From Actinophytocola sp035634895 (GTDB lineage Bacteria; Actinomycetota; Actinomycetes; Mycobacteriales; Pseudonocardiaceae): DNA of 64,000 nucleotides. The position numbers and the translations under genes were made by a program. The DNA is taken from the NCBI RefSeq assembly GCF_035634895.1, contig NZ_DASQCC010000216.1, positions 23,850 to 87,849 on the forward strand, read 5' to 3'. Shown here piece after piece: positions 32,126-39,900 of this stretch (its first letter is position 1; every line of letters begins with the position of its first letter). The notes under the pieces were generated by a model that was not told where the DNA came from, searched no databases, and saw only the letters and a program-made list of their open reading frames with translations.

Positions 32126-33070
32126 ATGACACAGACCATGAGTGAGCTGTGGGACCCGACGCTCGACGCGGACCGGCGCCGGCCGGACCCGGAGGTGGAC
32201 GACCTGCTCACCGGCGCCGTCGACCTGCACACCCACCCCGGCCCGAGCCCGTTCCCGCGCAGGATGTCCATCCTGGACGCGGCTGCCGACGCCGCCACGG
32301 TGGGGTTCCGCGCACTCGTGGCGAAGTCGCACCACCACAGCATGCAGACCGACATCCTGGCGCTGGAGCAGGCCGGCCTCGCCGACATCCCGGTCAAGGT
32401 CTACGGCGGCGTCGCGCTCAACAACACGGTCGGCGGGCTCAACCCGTACGCGGTCGAGCTGGCACTGCGGATGGGCGGCCGGGTGGTGTGGTTCCCGACG
32501 ATCGCCTCGCGGGCGCACCTCGACTTCCACGCGCACAACCACAGCGGGTTCCCCGTCGCCGGGATCCCCCTGCGGGACAACGAGCCGATCACCGTGCTGG
32601 ACGACGGCCGGCTCTCCGCCGCGACCCACGACGTCCTCGACGTGATCGCCGCGGAGAACGCGATCCTGAACTGCGGGCACCTGCCGGCGGCGGAGATCGA
32701 CGTGCTGGTCCCTGGCGCGGTGGAGGCGGGCATCACGCGGATCGTGGTGAGCCATCCCGACTTCGTCCTCGGGGCGACGCCGGAGCACATCGAGCGGTGG
32801 TGCCGCCAGGGCGTACACGTGGAACACTGCCTCGCGATGCTGGTCGGCCGGGAGCCGAAACCCGAGCCGTTCAAGCGGATCGCCGAGTACTACCGCGCGG
32901 CGGGTGCCAGTAGGACGATCTTCTCGTCCGACCTCGGCCAGAAGAACAACCCGCTGCCGGTCACGGCGTACCGCCGGATGGTGCGGGTGCTGCTGGACGA
33001 CGGCGTCGCCCCGGCCGACATCAGGGCGATGACGGGTGGAAACGCGGCTCAGCTGCTGGGCTGCGTATAG
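32126..33070 (+). CDS. DUF6282-type amidohydrolase-like protein
   Basis: 314 aa. A TIM-barrel metal site is suggested by VDLHTHPGPSPFPRRM (HxH at the end of strand 1), AKSHHHSMQTD, and later ILNCGHLPAAE, VVSHPDF and FSSDLGQKNNP (Asp). These match PHP/amidohydrolase-type metal ligands. The family is frequent next to catabolic genes but, to my knowledge, has no defined reaction. Its stop lies 34 bases before the IclR regulator start. A hydrolase or decarboxylase role in the block is inference. Confidence 0.8.
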   Translation: MTQTMSELWDPTLDADRRRPDPEVDDLLTGAVDLHTHPGPSPFPRRMSILDAAADAATVGFRALVAKSHHHSMQTDILALEQAGLADIPVKVYGGVALNNTVGGLNPYAVELALRMGGRVVWFPTIASRAHLDFHAHNHSGFPVAGIPLRDNEPITVLDDGRLSAATHDVLDVIAAENAILNCGHLPAAEIDVLVPGAVEAGITRIVVSHPDFVLGATPEHIERWCRQGVHVEHCLAMLVGREPKPEPFKRIAEYYRAAGASRTIFSSDLGQKNNPLPVTAYRRMVRVLLDDGVAPADIRAMTGGNAAQLLGCV

Positions 33071-33104
33071 TCCCACCACCAGCGCAGGCGGCAGGGGTGG
33101 ACGA

Positions 33105-33887
33105 GTGAGCGTGACGAGCGGGGGCGGCACCGGCGACATCCAGGCGGTGCACCGCGTCGCGGAGATCCTGAGGCTCTTCACGCTCATGAGCCCGCGGCTG
33201 ACCGTCGCGGAGGCGGCCGCCCGGGTGGGACTGAATCGGACGACGCTGCACCGCTACTTCACGTCGATGGTGCTGGACGAGATCCTGGAACGCGCCCCGG
33301 ACGACGCGACGGTGTACGTGCCCGGCAGGTTGATGCTCCAGCTGGGCGCGGTGGCGCAGGGGCAGCGGCGGGTGCTGGACCTGGCGCCGCGGCACATGGA
33401 CGCGCTGTCCGTCGACACCGGACTGACGGTGGTGCTGTCGCTGTGGGGAGCGTCGGGGCCGGTGGTGTCGCTGGTGTCGGAGGCGGGGACGCACCCGATC
33501 CTGATCACGGTCCGGATCGGGTCGACGCTGGGGCCGGACTCGGCGCAGACCAGGCTGTTCGTGGCGCTGTCCGGCGACAAGGAGCGGTTCGAGCGCTACC
33601 TGTCCCGCATCGGGGAGGACGAACGGGCGAAGCTGGATCGTCACCTGCCGCGCTGCCGGTCCCGAGGACTGACCCGGATCCGCATCCCGGCGGTCGACGG
33701 CGTGGTCCTGGCCGCGGCCGTCTTCGACGAACACGACGTGGCCGCGACGGTGGCACTGGTGGGCACCACGTCGTCGTTGCCCAAGGAGGCCACCGACATG
33801 GAGTCGGCCCTCCTCCGCACCGTCGGCGCCATCACGGAGGAGCTGGGCGGCGGCGACACCCGGCGGAACACCCTCACCGAGCCTTAA
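33105..33887 (+). CDS. IclR-family transcriptional regulator
   Basis: 260 aa from a GTG at 33105 (AGGGGTGG site). The N-terminal winged helix (AVHRVAEILRLFTLMSPRLTVAEAAARVGLNRTTLHRYFTSM) is followed by the GAF-like effector domain (LGAVAQGQRRVLDLAPRHMDALSVDTGLTVVLSLW...GLTRIRIPAVDGVVLAAAVFD). IclR proteins control aromatic and organic-acid pathways in response to an intermediate. As the last gene of the block it is the obvious regulator of the genes from 24027, although no operator was identified. Confidence 0.9.
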   Translation: MSVTSGGGTGDIQAVHRVAEILRLFTLMSPRLTVAEAAARVGLNRTTLHRYFTSMVLDEILERAPDDATVYVPGRLMLQLGAVAQGQRRVLDLAPRHMDALSVDTGLTVVLSLWGASGPVVSLVSEAGTHPILITVRIGSTLGPDSAQTRLFVALSGDKERFERYLSRIGEDERAKLDRHLPRCRSRGLTRIRIPAVDGVVLAAAVFDEHDVAATVALVGTTSSLPKEATDMESALLRTVGAITEELGGGDTRRNTLTEP

Positions 33888-34042
33888 CCCGCCACACGGC
33901 CCAGGGCGGCCCAGGCAATGCCTGTCCCATGGTTCTTTGCGCGAAACCCGCGCCCCGAGCAGCAGTTACCTCAGGGGAACGTGACGCCACCCAGCCACGA
34001 TCCACCTCGACGCCGGCACCGTCGCCGGGACGCGACCCACAC

Positions 34043-34354
34043 TCAGAAATGCCGGGGAGGCGGACTAGTGACGAGGTGGCGGACCTTCTCCGACACCACC
34101 AGGTCGTGGATCTCGTCGCCGTGGTGGACGGTGATGTGGTCCAGCAGTGCGCTGGCACCGTCGGGCATGACCTCGATCTCGACACGCCACTGCTCGGTCG
34201 AGTGTCGCCGTCCGTGCCACCGGTGCACCCGCCGCACCGGGCCCTCGATGTGCGCGCAGCACGTGAACTCGGTACCCGCGACCTCGGCCGCCATCGTGTC
34301 GGCGAGCTGCTTGCTGTCGGTGGTGAACGTCACGACGACGTCTTCGTAGTCCAT
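34043..34354 (-). CDS. cutA: CutA-family divalent-cation tolerance protein
   Basis: 103 aa from the ATG at 34354. The CutA1 pattern is clear: VVVTFTTDSKQLADTMAAEVAGTEFTCCAHIEGPVRRVHRWHG, a charged strand (EQWRVEIEVMPD), the helix SALLDHITVHHGDEIHDLVV and the SEKVRHL tail. CutA forms trimers with a ferredoxin-like fold. A metal-tolerance role is known in E. coli, but its molecular role remains unclear. It lies ten bases downstream of the SPFH gene on the same strand, so it is probably the third gene of that operon. Confidence 0.8.
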   Translation of the reverse strand: MDYEDVVVTFTTDSKQLADTMAAEVAGTEFTCCAHIEGPVRRVHRWHGRRHSTEQWRVEIEVMPDGASALLDHITVHHGDEIHDLVVSEKVRHLVTSPPPRHF

Positions 34355-34364
34355 GACTGTGATA

Positions 34365-35393
34365 CTAGTCACGATTCTGGCCCGGCACACCAGCCGAATT
34401 CTTCGCGGGTTTCTCCGCGTCGGCCGCGTCGGCGACCGCTTCCGCCGCGGCGTCGGCCGCCGCCGCCACCTCGGCCGCGGCCACCTCCTCCTCCGGCGTG
34501 GTCTGCCGGGTGGCCGCCGACTTCGGCAGCACCTCGGTGAACGCCCTCGACACCCCGCTGAGCGCCGCGGTCAGCTCGCTCGGGATCACGAAGAACGTGT
34601 TGTTGGGGCCCTGTGCGAGCTGTGGCAACGTCTGCAGGTACTGGTAGGCCAGCAACTTCGGGTCGGGGTCGTTGCGGTGCACGGACTGGAAGACCGTCTC
34701 GATGGCCTTCGCCTCGCCCTCGGCCTTGAGGATCTGGGCGGTGCGGTTGCCTTCCGCGCGGAGCACCGCGGCCTGCTTGTCGCCCTCCGCGGTGAGGATC
34801 TGGGACTGCCGCTGCCCCTCGGCACCGAGGATCGCGGCGCGCTTGTCCCGCTCGGCCCGCATCTGCTTCTCCATGGCGTCCTTGATCGTCTTCGGCGGGT
34901 CGATGGCCTTGATCTCCACCCGGTTGACGCGGATGCCCCACTTGCCGGTGGCCTCGTCGAGCACGCCGCGCAGCTGGCTGTTGATGGTGTCGCGCGAGGT
35001 CAGCGTCACCTCGAGGTCCATCGAGCCGACGACGTTGCGCAGGGTGGTGACCGTCAGCTGCTCGACGGCCTGGAGGTAGCTGGCGATCTCGTAGGCGGCC
35101 GCACGCGGGTCGGTGACCTGGAAGTACAGCACGGTGTCGATCTCGACGACGAGGTTGTCCTCGGTGATGACCGGCTGGGGCTGGAAGGACACGACCTGCT
35201 CGCGCAGGTCGATCGCCGAGTACACGCGGTCGACGAACGGGATGACGAAGTTGAGGCCGGGCTGGAGCGTCCGGCTGTACCGGCCCAGCCGCTCGACGTT
35301 GCGGGCACGGGCCTGCGGCACGATACGCACCGTCCGGAACACGACGAAGACGACCAGCAACACGACCAGGATGGTGACGACGAACAGTTCCAT
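34365..35393 (-). CDS. SPFH/Band-7 (stomatin/slipin-like) membrane protein
   Basis: 342 aa. One N-terminal membrane helix (LFVVTILVVLLVVFVVFRTV) precedes the SPFH domain (RLGRYSRTLQPGLNFVIPFVDRVY...DLREQVVSFQPQPVITEDN) at about residues 20-190. A helical flotillin-like segment (MEKQMRAERDKRAAILGAEGQRQSQI...AAVLRAEG) runs to about 250, probably a coiled coil. The C terminus is Ala/Glu-rich and low-complexity. Stomatin-like proteins form oligomers on the membrane and modulate proteases such as FtsH. The NfeD gene lies four bases upstream; this pairing is widely conserved. Confidence 0.93.
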   Translation of the reverse strand: MELFVVTILVVLLVVFVVFRTVRIVPQARARNVERLGRYSRTLQPGLNFVIPFVDRVYSAIDLREQVVSFQPQPVITEDNLVVEIDTVLYFQVTDPRAAAYEIASYLQAVEQLTVTTLRNVVGSMDLEVTLTSRDTINSQLRGVLDEATGKWGIRVNRVEIKAIDPPKTIKDAMEKQMRAERDKRAAILGAEGQRQSQILTAEGDKQAAVLRAEGNRTAQILKAEGEAKAIETVFQSVHRNDPDPKLLAYQYLQTLPQLAQGPNNTFFVIPSELTAALSGVSRAFTEVLPKSAATRQTTPEEEVAAAEVAAAADAAAEAVADAADAEKPAKNSAGVPGQNRD

Positions 35394-35396
35394 GGC

Positions 35397-35828
35397 TCAC
35401 TCCAATGGGTAAACGTAAGCCGTCGTGCCGCTGATGCGCATGACGTTGACCGCGGCGCCGGCCGGGATGACGGTGAGGTCGTCGAAGGAGCGCGCGGTCC
35501 AGTCCTCCCCGCCGATCCGCACGAGCCCGTCCCGGTCGCTGACCTCCCGCAGGACGAACGCGCGCCTGCCGACGAGCGCGTCGACGCCGAACCGCTCCAG
35601 CTGCGGGCGGCGCATGTGCTCGAGCGCGACCGGCCGTACCAGCACCACCCCGACCACCGAGGCGAAGGCGAACGCGAGCAGTTGCACGGGCAGCGGCAGC
35701 CCGAGCGCGGCGAGCCCGGCCGGCACGAGGGCGGCGGCGCCGAGCACACCGAGCGCCGCGGTCAGGGTGAAGATCTCCGCGGTGCCCAGCAGAACCGCGG
35801 CCACCAACCAGATCAACCACATCTCCAT
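35397..35828 (-). CDS. NfeD-like membrane protein
   Basis: 143 aa from the ATG at 35828 (MEMWLIW). Two hydrophobic hairpins (IWLVAAVLLGTAEIFTLTAALGVLGAAALVPAGLAALGL and VQLLAFAFASVVGVVLVRPV) give about four membrane segments. The soluble OB-fold domain follows (LVGRRAFVLREVSDRDGLVRIGGEDWTARS...VIPAGAAVNVMRISGTTAYV). It lacks the ClpP-like protease domain of long NfeD proteins, so it is the short form that acts with SPFH proteins. It is the first gene of the NfeD-SPFH-CutA operon. Confidence 0.9.
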   Translation of the reverse strand: MEMWLIWLVAAVLLGTAEIFTLTAALGVLGAAALVPAGLAALGLPLPVQLLAFAFASVVGVVLVRPVALEHMRRPQLERFGVDALVGRRAFVLREVSDRDGLVRIGGEDWTARSFDDLTVIPAGAAVNVMRISGTTAYVYPLE

Positions 35829-35941
35829 GCGGTCCCCCGCAGGCAACCGGGGGCGGTCACTCCCGGAACACCCGGCCCGCCCTGTTTCCCAAGGTAGCAC
35901 CGCGAATGAGTTCCGGCTCGCCGCCCGTGCCGGGGCGGGAT

Positions 35942-35996
35942 CACGACGGAGGACGCCTTCGTCACACCGGGCGTGGGAAAGGCGTCCTCCGTCGTG
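35942..35996 (-). terminator. Long-stem hairpin terminator after the GH5 gene
   Basis: CACGACGGAGGACGCCTT (35942-35959) and its exact complement (35979-35996) form a perfect 18-bp stem with a 19-base loop. It starts seven bases after the cellulase stop on the minus strand. No T-run follows, so it is an I-type terminator. It separates the cellulase from the NfeD operon. Confidence 0.75.
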
Positions 35997-36002
35997 TTCG
36001 GG

Positions 36003-37220
36003 TCAGCTCGGCGAGATCAGGTACGGCTGCAGGATGGTCTGCTTCTCCTGGTTCACCGTCACCCAGTCGTCCGACACGATGCCGCCCGTGTCGCCCGAGT
36101 TGGGGTTCCAGCACCAGTACGTGAAGGACATGCCGCTCGCGCCGGTTCCGGTGTACTGCATGAGCTTCTGCAGCCACACCTTGTCGACCGGGTTGGCCAG
36201 CGTCGAGCCGAACTCACCCATCATCAGCGGGGCGATGTTCTGCTTGTACAGGTAACCCCAGTACTTGTCCCAGATCCCGGGCAGGTTCGCCGGGTAGTCC
36301 GGTGCGTGGAACCACGTCTGGTCGTACACCGACGTCGCGTACTCGTGCGGCGAGTAGACCAGCCGGTTGGCCGTGTTCAGCCGAACGGGGAACGCCCCCG
36401 CCTTGGACAGGTTGCCGCCCCACCAGCCGCAGTCCTCGTCGTTGCTGGGGTCGCCGTCCCAGATGTTGGAGTTGCCGCCGCTGGGACAGCTGACGCCCTC
36501 GACGAAGATCAGCCAGTTCGGCTGGACGGACAGGATCGCGTTGCCGGCGCGTTCGGCCGCGAGCCGCCAGTCGCGGGCGGTGTCACCGCAGCCCCAGCAC
36601 GCGCCGGTCGCCTGCGGGTTGGTGCCCTCGGCATGCGGTTCGTTGTGCAGGTCCGCGCCGATCACCGTGGTGTTGCCGGCATAGCGCTGCGCGAGGGCCT
36701 TCCAGTCGTTGATCCACGTCGTCTCGGAGACGGCCGGCGTGTACCAGAGGGCGGTCTGCTGGGCGCTGGTCGGCCGGTGCCGGTCGAGGATGATCCGCAT
36801 GTGCTTCTGCCCCGCGTAGTCGATCACCTTGTCGAGGATCTGCAGCGGGGACAGCCCGACCAGGTCGGGGTTGACGTAGTCGTTGATGCCGGTCGCCACC
36901 GCGCCGGGCTTCAGCGCGTCGTTCGAGTACGGCACGCGGATCGTGTTGTACCCGAGCTGCGCCATGTGGTCGAGCTGCGAGCGCCACGTCACGTTGGCCC
37001 ACAGCCCGTGGAACGTCTTGTTGTCGGTCTCCATCCCGAACCAGTTGAGCCCGGTCAGCCGGACCGTGGCGCCGGTGCTGTCGACGATCTTGTTGCCGCT
37101 GGTGTGCAGGTAGCCGGTGCCGGTGCCGCTGACCTGCGCTACGGCCTCCAGCCGCGGCACTCCGGTCAACGCCAGCACGACCGCGAGCAGGGTGCACAGC
37201 ACCGCCAGGCGTTGCTTCAT
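36003..37220 (-). CDS. Secreted glycoside hydrolase family 5 endoglucanase
   Basis: 405 aa from the ATG at 37220 with a strong GAAGGAG site. A signal peptide (MKQRLAVLCTLLAVVLALTGVPRLEAVAQ) is followed directly by the GH5 catalytic barrel. General acid/base Glu194 lies in GADLHNEPH and nucleophile Glu336 in MMGEFGS. Other marks are RLTGLNWFGMET, RVPYSN and YSPHEYATSVY. There is no carbohydrate-binding module or linker. It cleaves internal beta-1,4-glucosidic bonds in cellulose outside the cell. A canonical CebR operator lies 23 bases upstream of the start, so expression should be induced by cellobiose or longer cello-oligosaccharides. Confidence 0.95.
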   Translation of the reverse strand: MKQRLAVLCTLLAVVLALTGVPRLEAVAQVSGTGTGYLHTSGNKIVDSTGATVRLTGLNWFGMETDNKTFHGLWANVTWRSQLDHMAQLGYNTIRVPYSNDALKPGAVATGINDYVNPDLVGLSPLQILDKVIDYAGQKHMRIILDRHRPTSAQQTALWYTPAVSETTWINDWKALAQRYAGNTTVIGADLHNEPHAEGTNPQATGACWGCGDTARDWRLAAERAGNAILSVQPNWLIFVEGVSCPSGGNSNIWDGDPSNDEDCGWWGGNLSKAGAFPVRLNTANRLVYSPHEYATSVYDQTWFHAPDYPANLPGIWDKYWGYLYKQNIAPLMMGEFGSTLANPVDKVWLQKLMQYTGTGASGMSFTYWCWNPNSGDTGGIVSDDWVTVNQEKQTILQPYLISPS

Positions 37221-37242
37221 GCTCTCTCCTTCGAGAACTTTC

Positions 37243-37256
37243 TGGGAGCGCTCCCA
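37243..37256. promoter_or_regulatory. CebR operator
   Basis: TGGGAGCGCTCCCA is the exact 14-bp palindrome bound by CebR, the LacI-family cellulose-utilisation repressor of Streptomyces and relatives. It lies just upstream of the GH5 start, with the divergent P450 gene about 145 bases on the other side. The match is seen; binding by a CebR encoded elsewhere is inferred. Confidence 0.88.
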
Positions 37257-37399
37257 AAACACGGTAGCCGACACGTGCCGCCATGCAAAGGCCGTCCGTG
37301 CGCGCGGCTTTTCGGCGGCGTCTCGGCGGCGTCTCTGCCGTGGGAGGAGCGGATGGTGCCAGAGTGGAGGCGGAACGTCACCGTGAGGAAGGGAGCGCC

Positions 37400-38605
37400 A
37401 TGCCCGGGACGACCACGCCGGTGAGCCTGGCCGGGGACGTCATGCAGGACCCGTACAGCTTCTACCGGCGCCTGCGGGAGGAGGCGCCGGTCCGCGAGGC
37501 GCGGATGCCACGCGGACTGAAGGTGTGGGTGGTGACCCGCTACGCCGACGCCCGGGAGGCCCTCGCGAATCCCGCGCTGCACAAGGACATGCGGCAGATG
37601 TACGACCTGATCGCGCGGCACAGCAGGTCGGGCGGCCGTGGCGGGTTCGGGCCGGAGCTGGCCGCGCACATGCTCAACAGCGACCCGCCGGACCACACGC
37701 GGCTGCGCAAGCTGGTCGCCGCGGCGTTCACGATGCGGCGGGTGGAGCAGCTGCGCCCGCGGGTCGAGGAGATCACCGAGGACCTGCTGGCTTCGCTGCC
37801 CGACAGGGCGGACCTGGTGGAGGACTTCGCGTTCCCCCTGCCCGTCACGGTGATCTCCGAGCTGCTGGGGATCCCGCACGCGGACCGCGACGACTTCCGT
37901 GGCTGGACGACGATACTGCTGTCCACGGCCGAGTCGGCGAAGATCGCGGCCGCCGGCCGCGCGATGACCGGGTACCTGCGGGGGCTGATCGCCGCCAAGC
38001 GCTCCGACCCGGCGGAGGACATGCTGAGCGCCCTGACCAACACCCGCGACGAGGACGGCGACAGCCTGACCGAGACCGAGCTGGTGTCGATGGCGTTCCT
38101 CCTGCTGGTCGCCGGCCACGAGACGACGGTGAACCTGATCGGGAACGCCACGCTGGCGCTGCTGCGCCATCCCGGCCAGCTGGCCGCGCTGCGCGACGAC
38201 CCGACGCTGCTGCCGGGGGCCGTGGAGGAGTTCCTGCGCTACGACGGTCCGCTGGCGCACGCGACGCTGCGGTACACCGTGGAACCGGTGGAGATCGGCG
38301 GGGTGCGGATCCCCGCGGACGAGTTCGTGCTGGTGGCACTGGGCTCGGCGAACCGGGACGGGGACCGGTTCACCGACGGGGAGGAGCTGGACATCACCCG
38401 CGGCGCGAACGGCCACCTGGCCTTCGGCCACGGGATCCACTTCTGCCTGGGGGCGCCGCTGGCCCGGCTGGAGGGCCAGGTCGCGATCGGCCGGCTGATC
38501 GACCGCTTCCCGAACCTCGCACTGGACGCCGACCCGGCCGACCTGCGCTGGCGCGAGAGCAACCTCATGCGTGGCCTGGAGTCCCTCCCGGTCCGCCTTC
38601 GCTGA
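37400..38605 (+). CDS. Cytochrome P450 (class I bacterial, CYP105/107-like)
   Basis: 401 aa from the ATG at 37400 (GGAAGGGAG site). The I-helix oxygen-activation motif AGHET is at 238-242, the ExxR helix follows (VEEFLRYDG region) and the haem loop is FGHGIHFCLGAPLAR with ligand Cys349. The substrate contact region MLNSDPPDHTRLRKLVAAAFT is standard. It is soluble and needs external ferredoxin and reductase, none of which is nearby. It stands alone, divergent from the cellulase. The substrate is unknown; secondary-metabolite or xenobiotic hydroxylation is typical. Confidence 0.94.
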   Translation: MPGTTTPVSLAGDVMQDPYSFYRRLREEAPVREARMPRGLKVWVVTRYADAREALANPALHKDMRQMYDLIARHSRSGGRGGFGPELAAHMLNSDPPDHTRLRKLVAAAFTMRRVEQLRPRVEEITEDLLASLPDRADLVEDFAFPLPVTVISELLGIPHADRDDFRGWTTILLSTAESAKIAAAGRAMTGYLRGLIAAKRSDPAEDMLSALTNTRDEDGDSLTETELVSMAFLLLVAGHETTVNLIGNATLALLRHPGQLAALRDDPTLLPGAVEEFLRYDGPLAHATLRYTVEPVEIGGVRIPADEFVLVALGSANRDGDRFTDGEELDITRGANGHLAFGHGIHFCLGAPLARLEGQVAIGRLIDRFPNLALDADPADLRWRESNLMRGLESLPVRLR

Positions 38606-38697
38606 CCGGGCTTCTGCCGGGTGGGTTCGGTGGCTGTTGCCGCAGGCCGCGGCGGCTCCGACCGGCTTCTGTCGGTGCTCGGGTGCATGATGCGCGC

Positions 38698-39411
38698 ATG
38701 ACGAAGACGGGACGTTTGGAACTGGTCGCGCTCGACGCGCAGGACATCGAGAAGGTCGCCGCCTTCTACACGGAGCTGACCGGCTGGAAGACGGTGCGCA
38801 CGACGCCGGACTGGATCACGCTGCGTGCCGGTGACGGCCAGGAGGTCGCGTTCCAGCGCGCGCCCGACCACGTGGCGCCGAAGTGGCCCGGCCAGGACCT
38901 GCCCCAGCAGGTCCACCTCGACCTGCTGATCGAGGGGCGGGAGGCGGCGGCCCGGCGTGCGGAGGAGCTGGGTGCCACCCGGCTGGCGGACGGCGAGAGC
39001 TGGGTGACGCTGGCCGACCCGGCCGGCCACCCGTTCGACCTCTGCGAACGCGAGGGCGTCGGCCCCGAGATGGGCCTGTTCGCACCGACGATCGACGCAC
39101 CGGACGCGGCCGGCCTCGCAGGGTTCTATGCCGCGTTGATGGGCATGGAGGTCACCTACACGGGGCCGGAGGGCGCCTTCATCACCGGCTACGGCAAGAG
39201 CGTGATGTTCCAGCAGGTCGCGGAGTACACGGCGCCCCGCTGGCCGGACCCCGCCGCGCCGCAGCAGGCCCACCTGGACATCCTGGTGGACGACCTCGAC
39301 GAGGGAGAGGCACTGGCCCTGGAGCTGGGCGCGGTCCGGCTGCCGGCCAGCGAGCCGTCGTTCCGCGTGTTCGCCGACCCGGCCGGACACCCGTTCTGCC
39401 TGACGACCTAG
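38698..39411 (+). CDS. Two-domain VOC (glyoxalase/bleomycin-resistance fold) protein
   Basis: 237 aa. Two VOC modules repeat in tandem. Module 1 spans about 5-118 (LVALDAQDIEKVAAFYTELTGWKTV...QQVHLDLLIEGREAA...VTLADPAGHPFDLC). Module 2 spans about 125-237 (PTIDAPDAAGLAGFYAALMGMEV...QQAHLDILVDDLDEGE...RVFADPAGHPFCLTT). Each ends with ADPAGHPF. Such double-VOC actinobacterial proteins may bind hydrophobic ligands or metals. No operon partner exists, as it lies 92 bases after the P450 gene. Confidence 0.87.
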   Translation: MTKTGRLELVALDAQDIEKVAAFYTELTGWKTVRTTPDWITLRAGDGQEVAFQRAPDHVAPKWPGQDLPQQVHLDLLIEGREAAARRAEELGATRLADGESWVTLADPAGHPFDLCEREGVGPEMGLFAPTIDAPDAAGLAGFYAALMGMEVTYTGPEGAFITGYGKSVMFQQVAEYTAPRWPDPAAPQQAHLDILVDDLDEGEALALELGAVRLPASEPSFRVFADPAGHPFCLTT

Positions 39412-39440
39412 TCAGGGCGTTGTCCGGGTTCCCGGCGACC

Positions 39441-39900
39441 GCATTCCCGGCGCGGGTCCCTGGTGGGGTCCGCACCGGTTGGTGATGCGACAGGCTGGTG
39501 CGTCTCGGCCGCTGGTGGCCGAGCACTGCGAGGCATGTGGCTGGTCAGGGCGCTGTGCGGGTTGGCACGCAGGAACCGAACGCGTGCGCGCAGGTCAGCG
39601 TCGTCGGCATGACCGAGCAGTGCTGGTGGCCTGGCAGCCGATTCGGCGGCCTCTCACCGCATTCCCCGGCGCGGGTCCCTGGTGGGGTCCGCACCGGTTG
39701 GTGATGCGACAGGCTGGTGCGTCTCAGCCGCTGGTCGTCGAGCACTGCGAGACATCTGGCTGGTCAGGGCGCTGTGCGGGTTGGCAGGCAGGGACCGGCC
39801 GCGTGCACGCAGGTCAGCGTTGCCATCACCGAGCGCTGCTGGTGTCGCAGCCGAGTCGGCAGCCCAGCGGCTCAACCACCGCTTCCCGGCGCGGGGCCCT
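39441..39900. repeat. Degenerate tandem repeat of about 219 bp in an intergenic region
   Basis: A block from CGCATTCCCGGCGCGGG (39441) recurs at 39658, and a partial third copy begins near 39880. Landmarks GCACCGGT and ATGCGACAGGCTGGTGCGTCTC lie at 39473/39485 and again at 39691/39704. Identity is high in the first 120 bases of each unit and lower afterwards. No supported gene lies between 39412 and 39871. Both copies happen to keep the same open frame (MRQAGAS, then GWSGRCAGW) but have no ribosome site. Confidence 0.75.

Noticed and set aside
39479..39800. Repetitive protein encoded by the 219-bp units (MRQAGAS ... GWSGRCAGW)
   Set aside because: No ribosome site, Cys/Trp/Arg-rich composition unlike neighbouring proteins, and the frame runs on into antisense of the FAH gene.
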